NCBI GenBank assembly: GCA_022566715.1
Contig: JADFIH010000003.1
Span: 1-56,678, forward strand
Origin: Pseudomonadota bacterium
GTDB lineage: Bacteria > Pseudomonadota > Alphaproteobacteria > SHVP01
Direction of reading: 5' to 3'
DNA: 56,678 bases
A program made the position numbers and the translations under genes. The notes beneath the pieces are model-generated. The model had not been told where the DNA came from. It made no database searches and worked only from the letters and a program-made list of their open reading frames with translations. Below are positions 9,341 to 16,887 of the stretch, one piece after another; position 1 is the stretch's first letter, and the number at the start of each line of letters is the position of its first letter.

Positions 9341-10300
9341 CTACGACGAAGGCCAGACGCCGGCTTCCTTATAGAATTTAATGGCGCCGGGGTGATAGGG
9401 CATGCCCTGATCCTTGGGCATTCCCTTCGAGGAATGGGTCCTCCAAAGGGGACCGAGCCCCTTGAAGTCGTCTTCGTTCTCGAACATGGCCTTGGTGACG
9501 TTGTAAACCACGTCATCCGATACGTTCTTGCCGGCCCAAAGCATGTAGTCGTAGGCCATGATGGTTGTGGGAGCCATAACTCCGGTTGCCCCTGGTCCGG
9601 GCGCGACTTCCAACAGGAACGTCTTCGGCGCCTGGGCGGCCAGCGCCGCCGCGTCCGCCGATTCGGTAGAGAGCGTAATGAAACGCACACCGCCTGACAC
9701 GGCCGCATTGGCGGCGTTCACGAAACCGGCGCCGATGGCGGCGATCACGGCGTCGATCTTGCCTTCCTTGAAGGCGTTGACGCCGGGCACGAGGCCGGTG
9801 ACGGGCACCTTCTCCACGTCGTCATAGGTCAGGCCGCCATTGGCGAGCATGGCGCTCAGCATATGGGCGAACAGCGGCGCGGAGCTATAGCCCGACGGCA
9901 GACGCTTGCCGCGAAGGTCGGCAATGCTGTGAATATCGGAATCGTTGCGGACCATGATGGCCGCGCGGAACACCATCAGCGTCGAGACCATCCGCAGGTT
10001 GTCGTTTACCCGGCCCTCGGAAATACCGGTGCCGGTATACGCCATGTAGGTCTGCATGACATTGGCGATTCCGAACTCGAGCTCTCCGGCGTTGACGATC
10101 GGAATATATTGCTGGGATCCGCCCATGGGTTGCGGACGCATCTGAAACCCCGCGTGCTCCGACACGACCTTCGCGATTCCCGCGGACACCTGTGCCGTCG
10201 CGCCCCCTTTGGTGGTGCCGATGCCGACGACTTGCGCGAAGGCGGGGCCCGAAATCAGGACCGCAGCCAACGCGCCAACGAAAAACTTTAATGCTTTCAT
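9341..10300 (-). CDS. TAXI family TRAP transporter solute-binding protein
   Basis: The 319-residue protein begins with a clear signal peptide ending AFA (about residue 22) and continues VVGIGTTKGGATAQVSAGIA, the TAXI signature. Length matches the family (about 320). It should work in the periplasm, binding ligand for the fused permease downstream. A strong GAGGAGG Shine-Dalgarno precedes the ATG. The gene diverges from the racemase-fold enzyme at 10496 across 195 bp, so the two units may share control and perhaps a substrate, for instance a dicarboxylate. That link is inference. Confidence 0.94.
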   Translation of the reverse strand: MKALKFFVGALAAVLISGPAFAQVVGIGTTKGGATAQVSAGIAKVVSEHAGFQMRPQPMGGSQQYIPIVNAGELEFGIANVMQTYMAYTGTGISEGRVNDNLRMVSTLMVFRAAIMVRNDSDIHSIADLRGKRLPSGYSSAPLFAHMLSAMLANGGLTYDDVEKVPVTGLVPGVNAFKEGKIDAVIAAIGAGFVNAANAAVSGGVRFITLSTESADAAALAAQAPKTFLLEVAPGPGATGVMAPTTIMAYDYMLWAGKNVSDDVVYNVTKAMFENEDDFKGLGPLWRTHSSKGMPKDQGMPYHPGAIKFYKEAGVWPSS

Positions 10301-10495
10301 AGGTTTAGCCTCCTCGTGTGAACATCTGCCGGTTTTCCGGTTCTGAGACGCCGATTATGCCACAGATTGGGCCCGTAAATCGATTTCAAGCTCCGGGGCC
10401 CCTACCGCCGGTTCACCAGAGCGGCCCCTTGCTCTCGAATAGCCCTTTGATCACAATGCGGCAGCTAAGAGCGATCCTAAAGGAGGGCTACCGCC

Positions 10496-11254
10496 ATGAC
10501 CGATTCGCTGGGCTACCGCATGAAGTTCGGAGTCATCGCGCCATCGACCAATACCTCGGTGCAGCCCGAGTTCGACGCCATGGCGCCCGCCGGCGTGACC
10601 AACCACATGGCCCGAATCATGATTCCGGATATGCCCATCAACAACGACGAGGACTTCGACAAACTGATCGAAGTCATCGCCTCGACCCAGGATGAGGCGG
10701 TAGAGCGGGTCAAGACCTGCGCCATGGATCATCTCGTCATGGGCATGTCGGCGGAAACCTTCTGGGACGGGCTCGACGGCGCCAAAAAGCTGCAAAAGCA
10801 CATGGAACAGGTGGCGGGCACCGGCGTGACCATGGGGTCGGACGCCTGTCAGGCGGCGCTCAAGGTCCTGTCGACGCAGTACGGGGAGATCAAGCGCATC
10901 GCCTGCATCACCCCCTATCAGCCGGTCGGCGACAAGAACGTGCGGAAGTTTTTCGAGGACCTGGGGTTCGACGTGAAGGTGGTGCTCGGCCTGAAATGCA
11001 AAAGCCCGGTGCTGATCGCCCACACCTCGGAAGCGGTGCTGCGCGACGCCATCAAGGAGGTGGACGGCGACGATGTGGACGCCATCGTCCAGGCGGGTAC
11101 GAACCTCGCCATGGCGCGGCTCGCCGCGGTGGCCGAGGAGTGGCTGCGCAAGCCGGTGATCGCCATCAACACGGCGACCTATTGGCATGCGCTGCGCACC
11201 AACGGCATCGAGGATAAGGTCCAGGGCTTCGGTTCGCTCTTGGCGCTGCATTAG
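10496..11254 (+). CDS. Asp/Glu racemase-fold protein, maleate isomerase/arylmalonate decarboxylase-like
   Basis: The 252-residue protein has the family's first motif PSTNTSVQPEFDAMAP (about 18) and the second-domain motif QAGTNLAMARL (about 195), then KPVIAINTATYWHALR. A strong AAAGGAGGG precedes the ATG. In characterised maleate isomerases the two catalytic cysteines lie near residues 80 and 195. Here the first position reads VMGMSAETFW and the second QAGTNL, so both cysteines seem to be replaced. That makes racemase or isomerase chemistry uncertain. The neighbouring divergent TAXI transporter hints at an imported organic acid as substrate. Confidence 0.82.
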   Translation: MTDSLGYRMKFGVIAPSTNTSVQPEFDAMAPAGVTNHMARIMIPDMPINNDEDFDKLIEVIASTQDEAVERVKTCAMDHLVMGMSAETFWDGLDGAKKLQKHMEQVAGTGVTMGSDACQAALKVLSTQYGEIKRIACITPYQPVGDKNVRKFFEDLGFDVKVVLGLKCKSPVLIAHTSEAVLRDAIKEVDGDDVDAIVQAGTNLAMARLAAVAEEWLRKPVIAINTATYWHALRTNGIEDKVQGFGSLLALH

Positions 11255-11327
11255 GCGGATAAGGAGGACATTCCCGAAACGTCCCGGCGGGGCGAAAACC
11301 GCGCCGCGCTGCCCGCGCGAGTTGCGC

Positions 11328-12218
11328 TTAAGGTTCTTCTCTATCAGGGCATGCGGCGTCGGCTTCGACGAACCAATCGGCGATGCCCGCGCCGGTCATG
11401 AAGATCGTATCGTCGCGGGCCTGCAATTCGTCGATCATCCGCGCCAAATAACCGATGCGGTGCGGCACGCCGATCAGGTGCGGATGCAGCGCCAAGGTCA
11501 GCACCCGCGGGTTCTCTTTGGTCTCTTCGCCGAAGGTTTCCAGGGTATCCCGGAAGCGCCGGTACATCTCCGGCGAGGACTGCGTCTGCATGGCATAGAT
11601 CGGACTGTCGTTGAGTTCCAGCGTATAGGGCATGCAGATCAGCGGCCCGTGCTTGGTCGTCATCCAGCACGGCAGGTCGTCGAGCACCCAATCGCAGAGG
11701 TAGTCGATGCCGGCCGCCTTTAGGAGGTCGGGCGTCTCCAGGGTCTCCTTGAGGCCGGGCCCGAGCCAGCCGCGCGGGCGCACGCCGTAGAAGGAGGCGA
11801 GTTTATCGAGGCACCTCTCGATCAGCGTCGCTTCGTCGGCCTCACCCTGGAGGGAGCGCTGCTTGAAACCGTGCCCCACGACCTCCCAGCCCGCGTCCGC
11901 GATCGCAGCCGCGACCGCCGGGTAGTCGTCGACGACGCCCGCGTTCATGAAGGCGCTGGCGGGGACGCTCTTTTCGCGGAACATCTTGAACAGGCGCGGC
12001 AGGCCGGTGCGCAGGCCGTATTCCGCCCAACTGAAATTTGGAACATCGGGCACCGATTCGAGCCCGTGCGGCGCCGTGATCAGCTTGCGCGGCATGGGCT
12101 CGTCGAAGGGCCAGGATTCCACGTTCACCACCAGGTGCACGATCAGGGGCTTACCCTCGGGCGGCGCGAGCTTGGCGCGGCTCGAAGACAATTCAAAGGG
12201 AACGCGCGGGTTGTTCAT
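11328..12218 (-). CDS. Polysaccharide deacetylase-fold (NodB/PuuE-like) hydrolase
   Basis: The ATG at 12218 gives 296 residues beginning MNNPRVPFELSSS. Visible features are VVNVESWPFDEP near the start, then ASAFMNAGVV, WEVVGHGFKQRSL (metal-binding His region) and LTLALHPHLIGVPHRIGYL. This pattern fits the PuuE/allantoinase-like branch of carbohydrate esterase family 4, which often acts on small amides rather than polysaccharide. The first metal aspartate of the classic motif appears as NVES, so it departs from typical NodB. Its neighbours are an isomerase-like enzyme and CoA-dependent catabolic genes, which favours a small-molecule role. Confidence 0.82.
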   Translation of the reverse strand: MNNPRVPFELSSSRAKLAPPEGKPLIVHLVVNVESWPFDEPMPRKLITAPHGLESVPDVPNFSWAEYGLRTGLPRLFKMFREKSVPASAFMNAGVVDDYPAVAAAIADAGWEVVGHGFKQRSLQGEADEATLIERCLDKLASFYGVRPRGWLGPGLKETLETPDLLKAAGIDYLCDWVLDDLPCWMTTKHGPLICMPYTLELNDSPIYAMQTQSSPEMYRRFRDTLETFGEETKENPRVLTLALHPHLIGVPHRIGYLARMIDELQARDDTIFMTGAGIADWFVEADAACPDREEP

Positions 12219-12260
12219 CGCATTTGGTTTCCCAGTACACCGACGCACAACATCATCATT

Positions 12261-12370
12261 GCCGAGCTTACCCCCTCAGCTCTCTCCCAGCTAAGGGGAG
12301 GGGGTTCGGGATGCGCCGCCGAATTCTTGTTCCCTCTCCCTTTAGGGGGAGGGTTAGGGAGGGGGGAGGT
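12261..12370. repeat. Intergenic C/G-polypurine palindromic repeat
   Basis: Two adjacent imperfect hairpins fill the gap between the deacetylase-like gene and the CoA-transferase gene. The first is built from CCCCCTCAGCTCTC and AGCTAAGGGGAGGGGG, the second from TTCCCTCTCCC and TTAGGGGGAGGGTTAGGGAG. From memory, similar CCCTCCCCC-TAA-GGGGGAGGG elements are scattered between genes in many proteobacteria. Only this copy is seen in the window. Confidence 0.6.
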
Positions 12371-12419
12371 TTGCGGGCGGATCATGGAGATTGGACCAGT
12401 GCCCGGCCGGACGCCACGG

Positions 12420-13544
12420 CTAACCGAACTCTTTATATATAGCGTCGCCATGGGCGCCTACGGCCGGAACCGGGGCCGCGGCCGGCAGGCCGTCGCCGAC
12501 GACTCTCACGGGCGGCGCGACGACTTGAATTTCGCCCGCCGGCGTCGCCACGGCCAGGCGGCGCAACTGAGGGTGCTTGGAAAAATCGGCGACCGAGTTC
12601 AACACCCCGAAGGCGATCTTCGCCCGCTTGAGAACCTTGGACAGCTCGGGCCGCGACAGGGCGCCAAAGACCTTGTCGATCTCGGCGTTTAGTTTATTGC
12701 GGTTGGCGACGCGCGCGTCGTTGTCGCGGAAGTCCGGCGCTGACGCCAGATCGGGCTGGCCCAGAACCTCGGCGCAAAACCGCACCCACTCGCGCTCGTT
12801 CTGAATGGAAATGACGACGTAGTCGCCGTCCCTCGCCGCGTAGGCGCCATAGGGCGCGATGCCCGGATGGTTGAGGCCGAGGCGGACCGGGGCCTTGCCC
12901 GTGTAGTCGTGCAGGAGCAGGGGAACCGACATCCAGTCCCCCAGCGCGTCGAACAGCGAGACCTGGAGCCCCACGCCCTTGCCGGTCTTATGGCGTTGAA
13001 GAAGCGCCTGGCAAATACCGGTAACCGCATACATCCCGGCGGCGATGTCGCATAGGGAGACGCCGACGCGCGACGGCGCGTCCGGACCACCGGTGATGGA
13101 GGCAAGTCCGGTCTCGGCCTGGATGAGAAAGTCATAGGCCTTCATGTCGCGGTAGGGACCGTCCTCGCCGTAGCCGCTGATGTCGCAGGTGATCAGCCGC
13201 GGATGCGCCTTGCGCAGCTCGCCGGAACCGAAGCCCGCGCGCGCCGCGGCGCCAGGCGCCAGGTTCTGGATGAAGACATCGGCCTTGGCCAGCATGCGGT
13301 GCAGCAGGGCCTTTCCCGCTTCGTCCTTGATGTCGATGACGACCGATTCCTTGCCCCGGTTGAGCCAGACGAAATAGGCGCTCTGTCCCTTGACGGCCGT
13401 GTCGTAGCCCCGCGCGAAATCGCCTTCGGCCCGCTCGATCTTGATCACCCGCGCGCCCGCGTCCGCCAGCCGCGAGGAGCAGAAGGGGGCGGCCACCGCC
13501 TGTTCGAGGGAGACGACGAGAACGCCGTCGAGCGGATTGAACAT
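12420..13544 (-). CDS. CaiB/BaiF family (class III) CoA-transferase
   Basis: The start is placed at the ATG that overlaps the upstream acyl-CoA dehydrogenase stop (TGATG), giving 374 residues from MFNPLDGVLVVSLEQAVAAP. Motifs include RLADAGARVIKIER, the segment NRGKESVVIDIK, then GYGEDGPYRDMKAYDFLIQA, where an aspartate following GYG-DGP is the usual covalent CoA carrier region, and RHKTGKGVGLQVSLFDAL. The usual family length is 380-400. The enzyme moves CoA between carboxylic acids. Tight coupling to the dehydrogenase indicates one acyl-CoA degradation route. Confidence 0.93.
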   Translation of the reverse strand: MFNPLDGVLVVSLEQAVAAPFCSSRLADAGARVIKIERAEGDFARGYDTAVKGQSAYFVWLNRGKESVVIDIKDEAGKALLHRMLAKADVFIQNLAPGAAARAGFGSGELRKAHPRLITCDISGYGEDGPYRDMKAYDFLIQAETGLASITGGPDAPSRVGVSLCDIAAGMYAVTGICQALLQRHKTGKGVGLQVSLFDALGDWMSVPLLLHDYTGKAPVRLGLNHPGIAPYGAYAARDGDYVVISIQNEREWVRFCAEVLGQPDLASAPDFRDNDARVANRNKLNAEIDKVFGALSRPELSKVLKRAKIAFGVLNSVADFSKHPQLRRLAVATPAGEIQVVAPPVRVVGDGLPAAAPVPAVGAHGDAIYKEFG

Positions 13545-14722
13545 CAATAGGACCGCGGCAGGCCGAGCACGTGCTCGGCGATATAGGCAAGGATCAGGTT
13601 GGTCGAGATGGGCGCGATTTGATACAGCCGCGTCTCGCGAAACTTGCGCTCGATATCGTATTCCTCGGCGAAGGCGAAACCGCCGTGGGTTTGCATGCAG
13701 GCTTCGGCCGCCTGCCAGGCCGCCTCCGAGCCGATCATCTTGGCCATGTTGGCTTCCGGACCGCAGGGCTGGCCCGCGTCGAACATGGCGGCGGCCTTCT
13801 TGACCATCAGGTCGGCGGCCTCGATCGCCGCATAGGCCCGGGCGATGGGGAACTGTATGCCCTGGTTCTGGCCGATGGGGCGGCCAAACACGACCCGTTC
13901 GTTGGCGTAGTCCGTCGCCTTTTTGATGAACCAGCGGCCGTCGCCGATACATTCGTGGGCGATCAGGATGCGCTCCGCGTTCATGCCGTCGATGATACAG
14001 CGGAAGCCTTTACCCTCCTGGCCGATCAAGTTCTCGGCGGGCACCTTCATGTTGTCGAAAAAGACTTCCGTCGTGGAGTGATTGATCATGGCCCGGATCG
14101 GCCGAATGGTGAGACCGTTGCCCAGCGCCTTTCGCATGTCGACGACGAAAACGGACAGACCGTCCGTGCGTTTCTCCACCTTGTCCTTCGGCATGGTGCG
14201 CGCCAGAAGCAGCATGAGGTCCGAGTGCTCGGCCCGCGAGGTCCAAACCTTCTGCCCATTGACGACATAGTGGTCTCCGTCGCGCTCCGCCGTGGTGCTC
14301 AGGCTCAGGGTGTCGGTGCCGCTGGTAGGCTCGGTCACCGCGAAGGCCTGAAGGCGCAACTCGCCGCTGGCGATCTTGGGCAGCCAGCGCGCTTTCTGTT
14401 CCGGGCTGCCGTGACGCAGGATGGTGCCCATGATGTACATCTGGGCGTGGCAGGCGCCGCCGTTGCAGCCCGATTTCTGAATCTCTTCGAGAATGGCGCC
14501 GGCATGGGTGACGCCAAGACCGCTGCCGCCATATTCCTCGGGGATCAGGGCGGCCAGGAACCCGGACTTGGTCAGGGCCGTCACGAACTCCGTGGGGTAT
14601 TCGCGGTCGCGGTCCTTTTGGCGCCAGTATTTGCCCGGAAAGTCCGCGCAAAGGGCTCGAACGGCCTGGCGGATCTGTTCCATATCCTGGCCTTCGGCGG
14701 CGATGTCCTCGGGCATGGTCAT
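13544..14722 (-). CDS. Acyl-CoA dehydrogenase
   Basis: The 392-residue protein matches the family length. Recognisable segments are IPEEYGGSGLGVTHAGAILE, the flavin-binding QAFAVTEPTSGTDT, NGQKVWTSRAEHSD, and the C-terminal THGGFAFAEEYDIERKFRE followed by RLYQIAPIST. The Glu of AEEYDIER lies in the region of the catalytic base of several subfamilies. It oxidises an acyl-CoA with FAD. The start has GAGGACAGG upstream; a second ATG two codons downstream is also possible. It overlaps the CoA-transferase gene by one base, so the two are translationally coupled. Confidence 0.94.
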   Translation of the reverse strand: MTMPEDIAAEGQDMEQIRQAVRALCADFPGKYWRQKDRDREYPTEFVTALTKSGFLAALIPEEYGGSGLGVTHAGAILEEIQKSGCNGGACHAQMYIMGTILRHGSPEQKARWLPKIASGELRLQAFAVTEPTSGTDTLSLSTTAERDGDHYVVNGQKVWTSRAEHSDLMLLLARTMPKDKVEKRTDGLSVFVVDMRKALGNGLTIRPIRAMINHSTTEVFFDNMKVPAENLIGQEGKGFRCIIDGMNAERILIAHECIGDGRWFIKKATDYANERVVFGRPIGQNQGIQFPIARAYAAIEAADLMVKKAAAMFDAGQPCGPEANMAKMIGSEAAWQAAEACMQTHGGFAFAEEYDIERKFRETRLYQIAPISTNLILAYIAEHVLGLPRSY

Positions 14723-14963
14723 GGCCTGTCCTCACTCTCGGCGGTTCGTTGAATTGGCGGCGCTCGCAGGATCGCCGCAGGGTCCGTCCTAGGCGCCCAT
14801 CATAGGCGCCCACCATAGGCCAATGGCGCGCTCGAACCCAAGGCCGCCCAATATTAATAAGTTTGAGCAAATCCTCCGGGTCGCCAGATTTGCTCTATGG
14901 ACCGCCTCCGGCGATTCCGGTCAATGCGGATTTGCCCCGCGCGGCGCCGCGTGGTGCGCGGGC

Positions 14964-14994
14964 GAAAAAAGAACGCGGGCATTGCCCGCGCTCT
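14964..14994 (-). terminator. Rho-independent terminator of the Lys/Ala-rich protein gene
   Basis: On the minus strand a 7-bp stem CGCGGGC/GCCCGCG, extended by three further pairs past one mismatch, is followed by TTCTTTTTT. It lies 25 bp after the stop codon at 15020. Confidence 0.85.
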
Positions 14995-15019
14995 TCTTAC
15001 TCGGAAACCGAGCCGCGTT

Positions 15020-15775
15020 CTAGCGCGCGACCTCTTTGACGATATTTTCGTACTGCTCGTTCGATTCCTTGCGCGTGATCTGCTCCAACTCGTCGGTGAC
15101 GATGCGCAGGATTCGGGCCACATAGTCGGCGCGCCACTTCACCCGCTCTTGATCGACAACTTCCGTCGCCCTGTAGGCTTCGATATTCGCCGACGTCGAA
15201 AATTTCTTCTTCTCCGCCAGGCGCTCGTGGGTATCGAGCCGCTCGCGGATCACCGATACCTCGCCCGTCAACGCCATCAGCATGGCCAACAGTTTGTCGA
15301 CGTTGGGATCGTCGAAGAAGTAAGGCCGCCGGCCCTTGGCCGTGCGGATACGCTTGATCTCGGGTTGCGGCGCCGCCGCCTTGGCGACGACTTTCTTGCG
15401 GGCCGTCCGTTTCGCCGCGCTTTTCTTTGGCGCGGCGGGCTTTCGCTTGACTCGGATTTTTCGCTTGGCCGGGGCCTTTCGCTTGGCGGTGGTCTTCTTG
15501 GCGGCCGTCTTGCGCTTCGCCGGGGCCTTCTTGGCGGCCGTCTTGCGCTTGGCCGGGGCCTTCTTGGCGGTGGTCTTCTTGGCCGTCGTCTTGCGTGCCG
15601 GGGCCTTCCGCTTGGCGGTGGTCTTCCTTGCCGTCGTCTTGCGTGCCGGGGCCTTCGGCTTGGCGGTGGTCTTGCGGGCCGGCGTCTTGGGCTTGGCCGT
15701 CGATTTCCGCGCCGTCGATTTCTTCGCGGCGGGTTTGCTGCCCGGCTTGCGGGCCTTCGTTGCTGCTTTAGCCAT
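15020..15775 (-). CDS. Histone H1-like Lys/Ala-rich protein with conserved C-terminal domain
   Basis: Residues 1-135 of 251 are a low-complexity Lys/Ala/Pro/Thr tract with repeats such as KTTAKRKAPARK and KKAPAKRKTAAK, like AlgP and bacterial H1 homologues, so DNA or RNA binding is likely. Residues 145-251 are ordered: PYFFDDPNVDKLLAMLMALT, then a helical stretch with RERLDTHERLAEKKKF and WRADYVARILRIVTDELEQI. I do not recognise a characterised function for this C-terminal domain. The gene stands alone and ends in a strong terminator. A second Lys/Ala-rich tail occurs on DksA in this window. Confidence 0.8.
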   Translation of the reverse strand: MAKAATKARKPGSKPAAKKSTARKSTAKPKTPARKTTAKPKAPARKTTARKTTAKRKAPARKTTAKKTTAKKAPAKRKTAAKKAPAKRKTAAKKTTAKRKAPAKRKIRVKRKPAAPKKSAAKRTARKKVVAKAAAPQPEIKRIRTAKGRRPYFFDDPNVDKLLAMLMALTGEVSVIRERLDTHERLAEKKKFSTSANIEAYRATEVVDQERVKWRADYVARILRIVTDELEQITRKESNEQYENIVKEVAR

Positions 15776-15889
15776 GAGTTGTCTGCTCTCTCCTGTTTTT
15801 GTGGTTAGCCTTATTTACGAGCCCCAAAATACCACCAGTTGCGTCGATACCGTTATTACCTTCTTTGAACCGTTCCGAATAGTGCTCAG

Positions 15890-16432
15890 TTAGTGCAAGC
15901 TCTTTACATACTCCTCAATGTAATTGCCATCCTCGAATCCAGCGCCCGCCATCAGCGATACTGGATCCAACTCGTGAATGTTTCTTATGTAGGGCTCGGC
16001 ATTGTCGTGGGCGTCCCGGCCGAGGACCGAAGCCTCGTAGGGAGACATTCGGTCCCGGGGCGGTCCCTCGCGATGGAGGCTGATCCCGCCCTCAATAAAA
16101 TCCGATGGGTCGTTTCGAGAATTTGAGGCGTGGCCGCGTTCGGCGCTCCCGCCGGCGCGATCCCACATCGGTTCCCGCGCGATGCGCTTTAGCGAACGGC
16201 TCATCCGATAGTAGTCGTTTACGAGGAGGACATCGAGAACTTGGCGCCTGCCGCCCGGTGAGTCACCATTCGCCCGTTCGTATGCCGGTGCGGCGCGCCT
16301 ATCCATAGTAACCTTGTCCCCTGGCGTTACGCCGGCCACGGCGTATTCTTTCGGGGAAACAACGAAACTCTCACGCGAGAGTTCATTGCGGGTTACGTCC
16401 GCGGGCATCGCGTGCCCGCCCGGACCAATCAT
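15890..16432 (-). CDS. Internally deleted methyltransferase paralog: N-terminal domain joined to C-terminal tail
   Basis: The open frame (180 residues from the ATG at 16432; an ATG at 16540 with GAGG is an alternative) aligns with the two methyltransferases at 3711-4814 and 6165-7304. Its N-terminus has NELSRESFVVSPKEY and REPMWD, equivalent to DELAREKFVLSLK and AQDLMW in paralog 2. Its end has HDNAEPYIRNIHELDPVSLM and GAGFEDG, equivalent to HNAEPCW and EAAGFPE. The SAM-binding core and the HGQPGGY linker are missing, so about 190 residues are absent without a frameshift. It cannot be a methyltransferase. It may be a decaying gene or a domain kept as a regulator. Confidence 0.7.
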   Translation of the reverse strand: MIGPGGHAMPADVTRNELSRESFVVSPKEYAVAGVTPGDKVTMDRRAAPAYERANGDSPGGRRQVLDVLLVNDYYRMSRSLKRIAREPMWDRAGGSAERGHASNSRNDPSDFIEGGISLHREGPPRDRMSPYEASVLGRDAHDNAEPYIRNIHELDPVSLMAGAGFEDGNYIEEYVKSLH

Positions 16433-16664
16433 CTTTCGCGTCTCCCTTTTGCCGCCATCCCGAACACCCCCTTCGATCGAAAGGCGAGGCACGAAAAGAT
16501 AATAGCCCTTTTCGCTCTGGGCGAAAGGTTTCTTACACATCGGTTCGCCTCAACCTGGATTTTTTGTCGAAGGCGTCTGCAACGGTTATGGTGCCGGCGG
16601 AGGCGCGCCCACCGCATCGGCGTGGGGCGATACGTTCATTGCATATGAGGAAGGCAAAAACGAT

Positions 16665-16886
16665 ATGGCGAAACAGGGCGAAGGTTTTTCGGGCGCCGAT
16701 GTCAAGAAGATGGCCGCCGAATGGCATGGCATCGAATTGAGCGATGCGCGGGCGGCGGGACTTGCCGGCGAACTCAACGGCCTGAACGCGGCGACGCGGT
16801 CGGCCGCGCGGCGCTTGCCCTACGATACCGATCCCGCCGCGTTCACATCCGCCCTGACAAGACTCAAGCACAAGGGGCGGACCTGA
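16665..16886 (+). CDS. Small AtzG/GatC-like subunit (DUF4089 type)
   Basis: This 73-residue protein begins after GAGGAAGG and ends one base before the amidase ATG. It is helical and similar in size and placement to AtzG-like GatC-fold proteins that bind amidases of the AtzE group; the segment VKKMAAEWHGIELSDARAAG fits the first helices. Such subunits stabilise the amidase. Recognition is by size, helical pattern and context. Confidence 0.72.
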   Translation: MAKQGEGFSGADVKKMAAEWHGIELSDARAAGLAGELNGLNAATRSAARRLPYDTDPAAFTSALTRLKHKGRT

Positions 16887-16887
16887 A

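Noticed and set aside
14770-14825. Short direct repeat TAGGCGCCCATCA / TAGGCGCCCACCA before the acyl-CoA dehydrogenase gene
   Set aside because: Only two copies, no palindrome and no clear promoter relation; too little to call.
15420-15770. Repeated DNA in the Lys/Ala-rich gene as a CRISPR-like or satellite array
   Set aside because: The repeats are in frame, vary by codon and encode AKRKAPA-type units; they are protein repeats, with no spacers.
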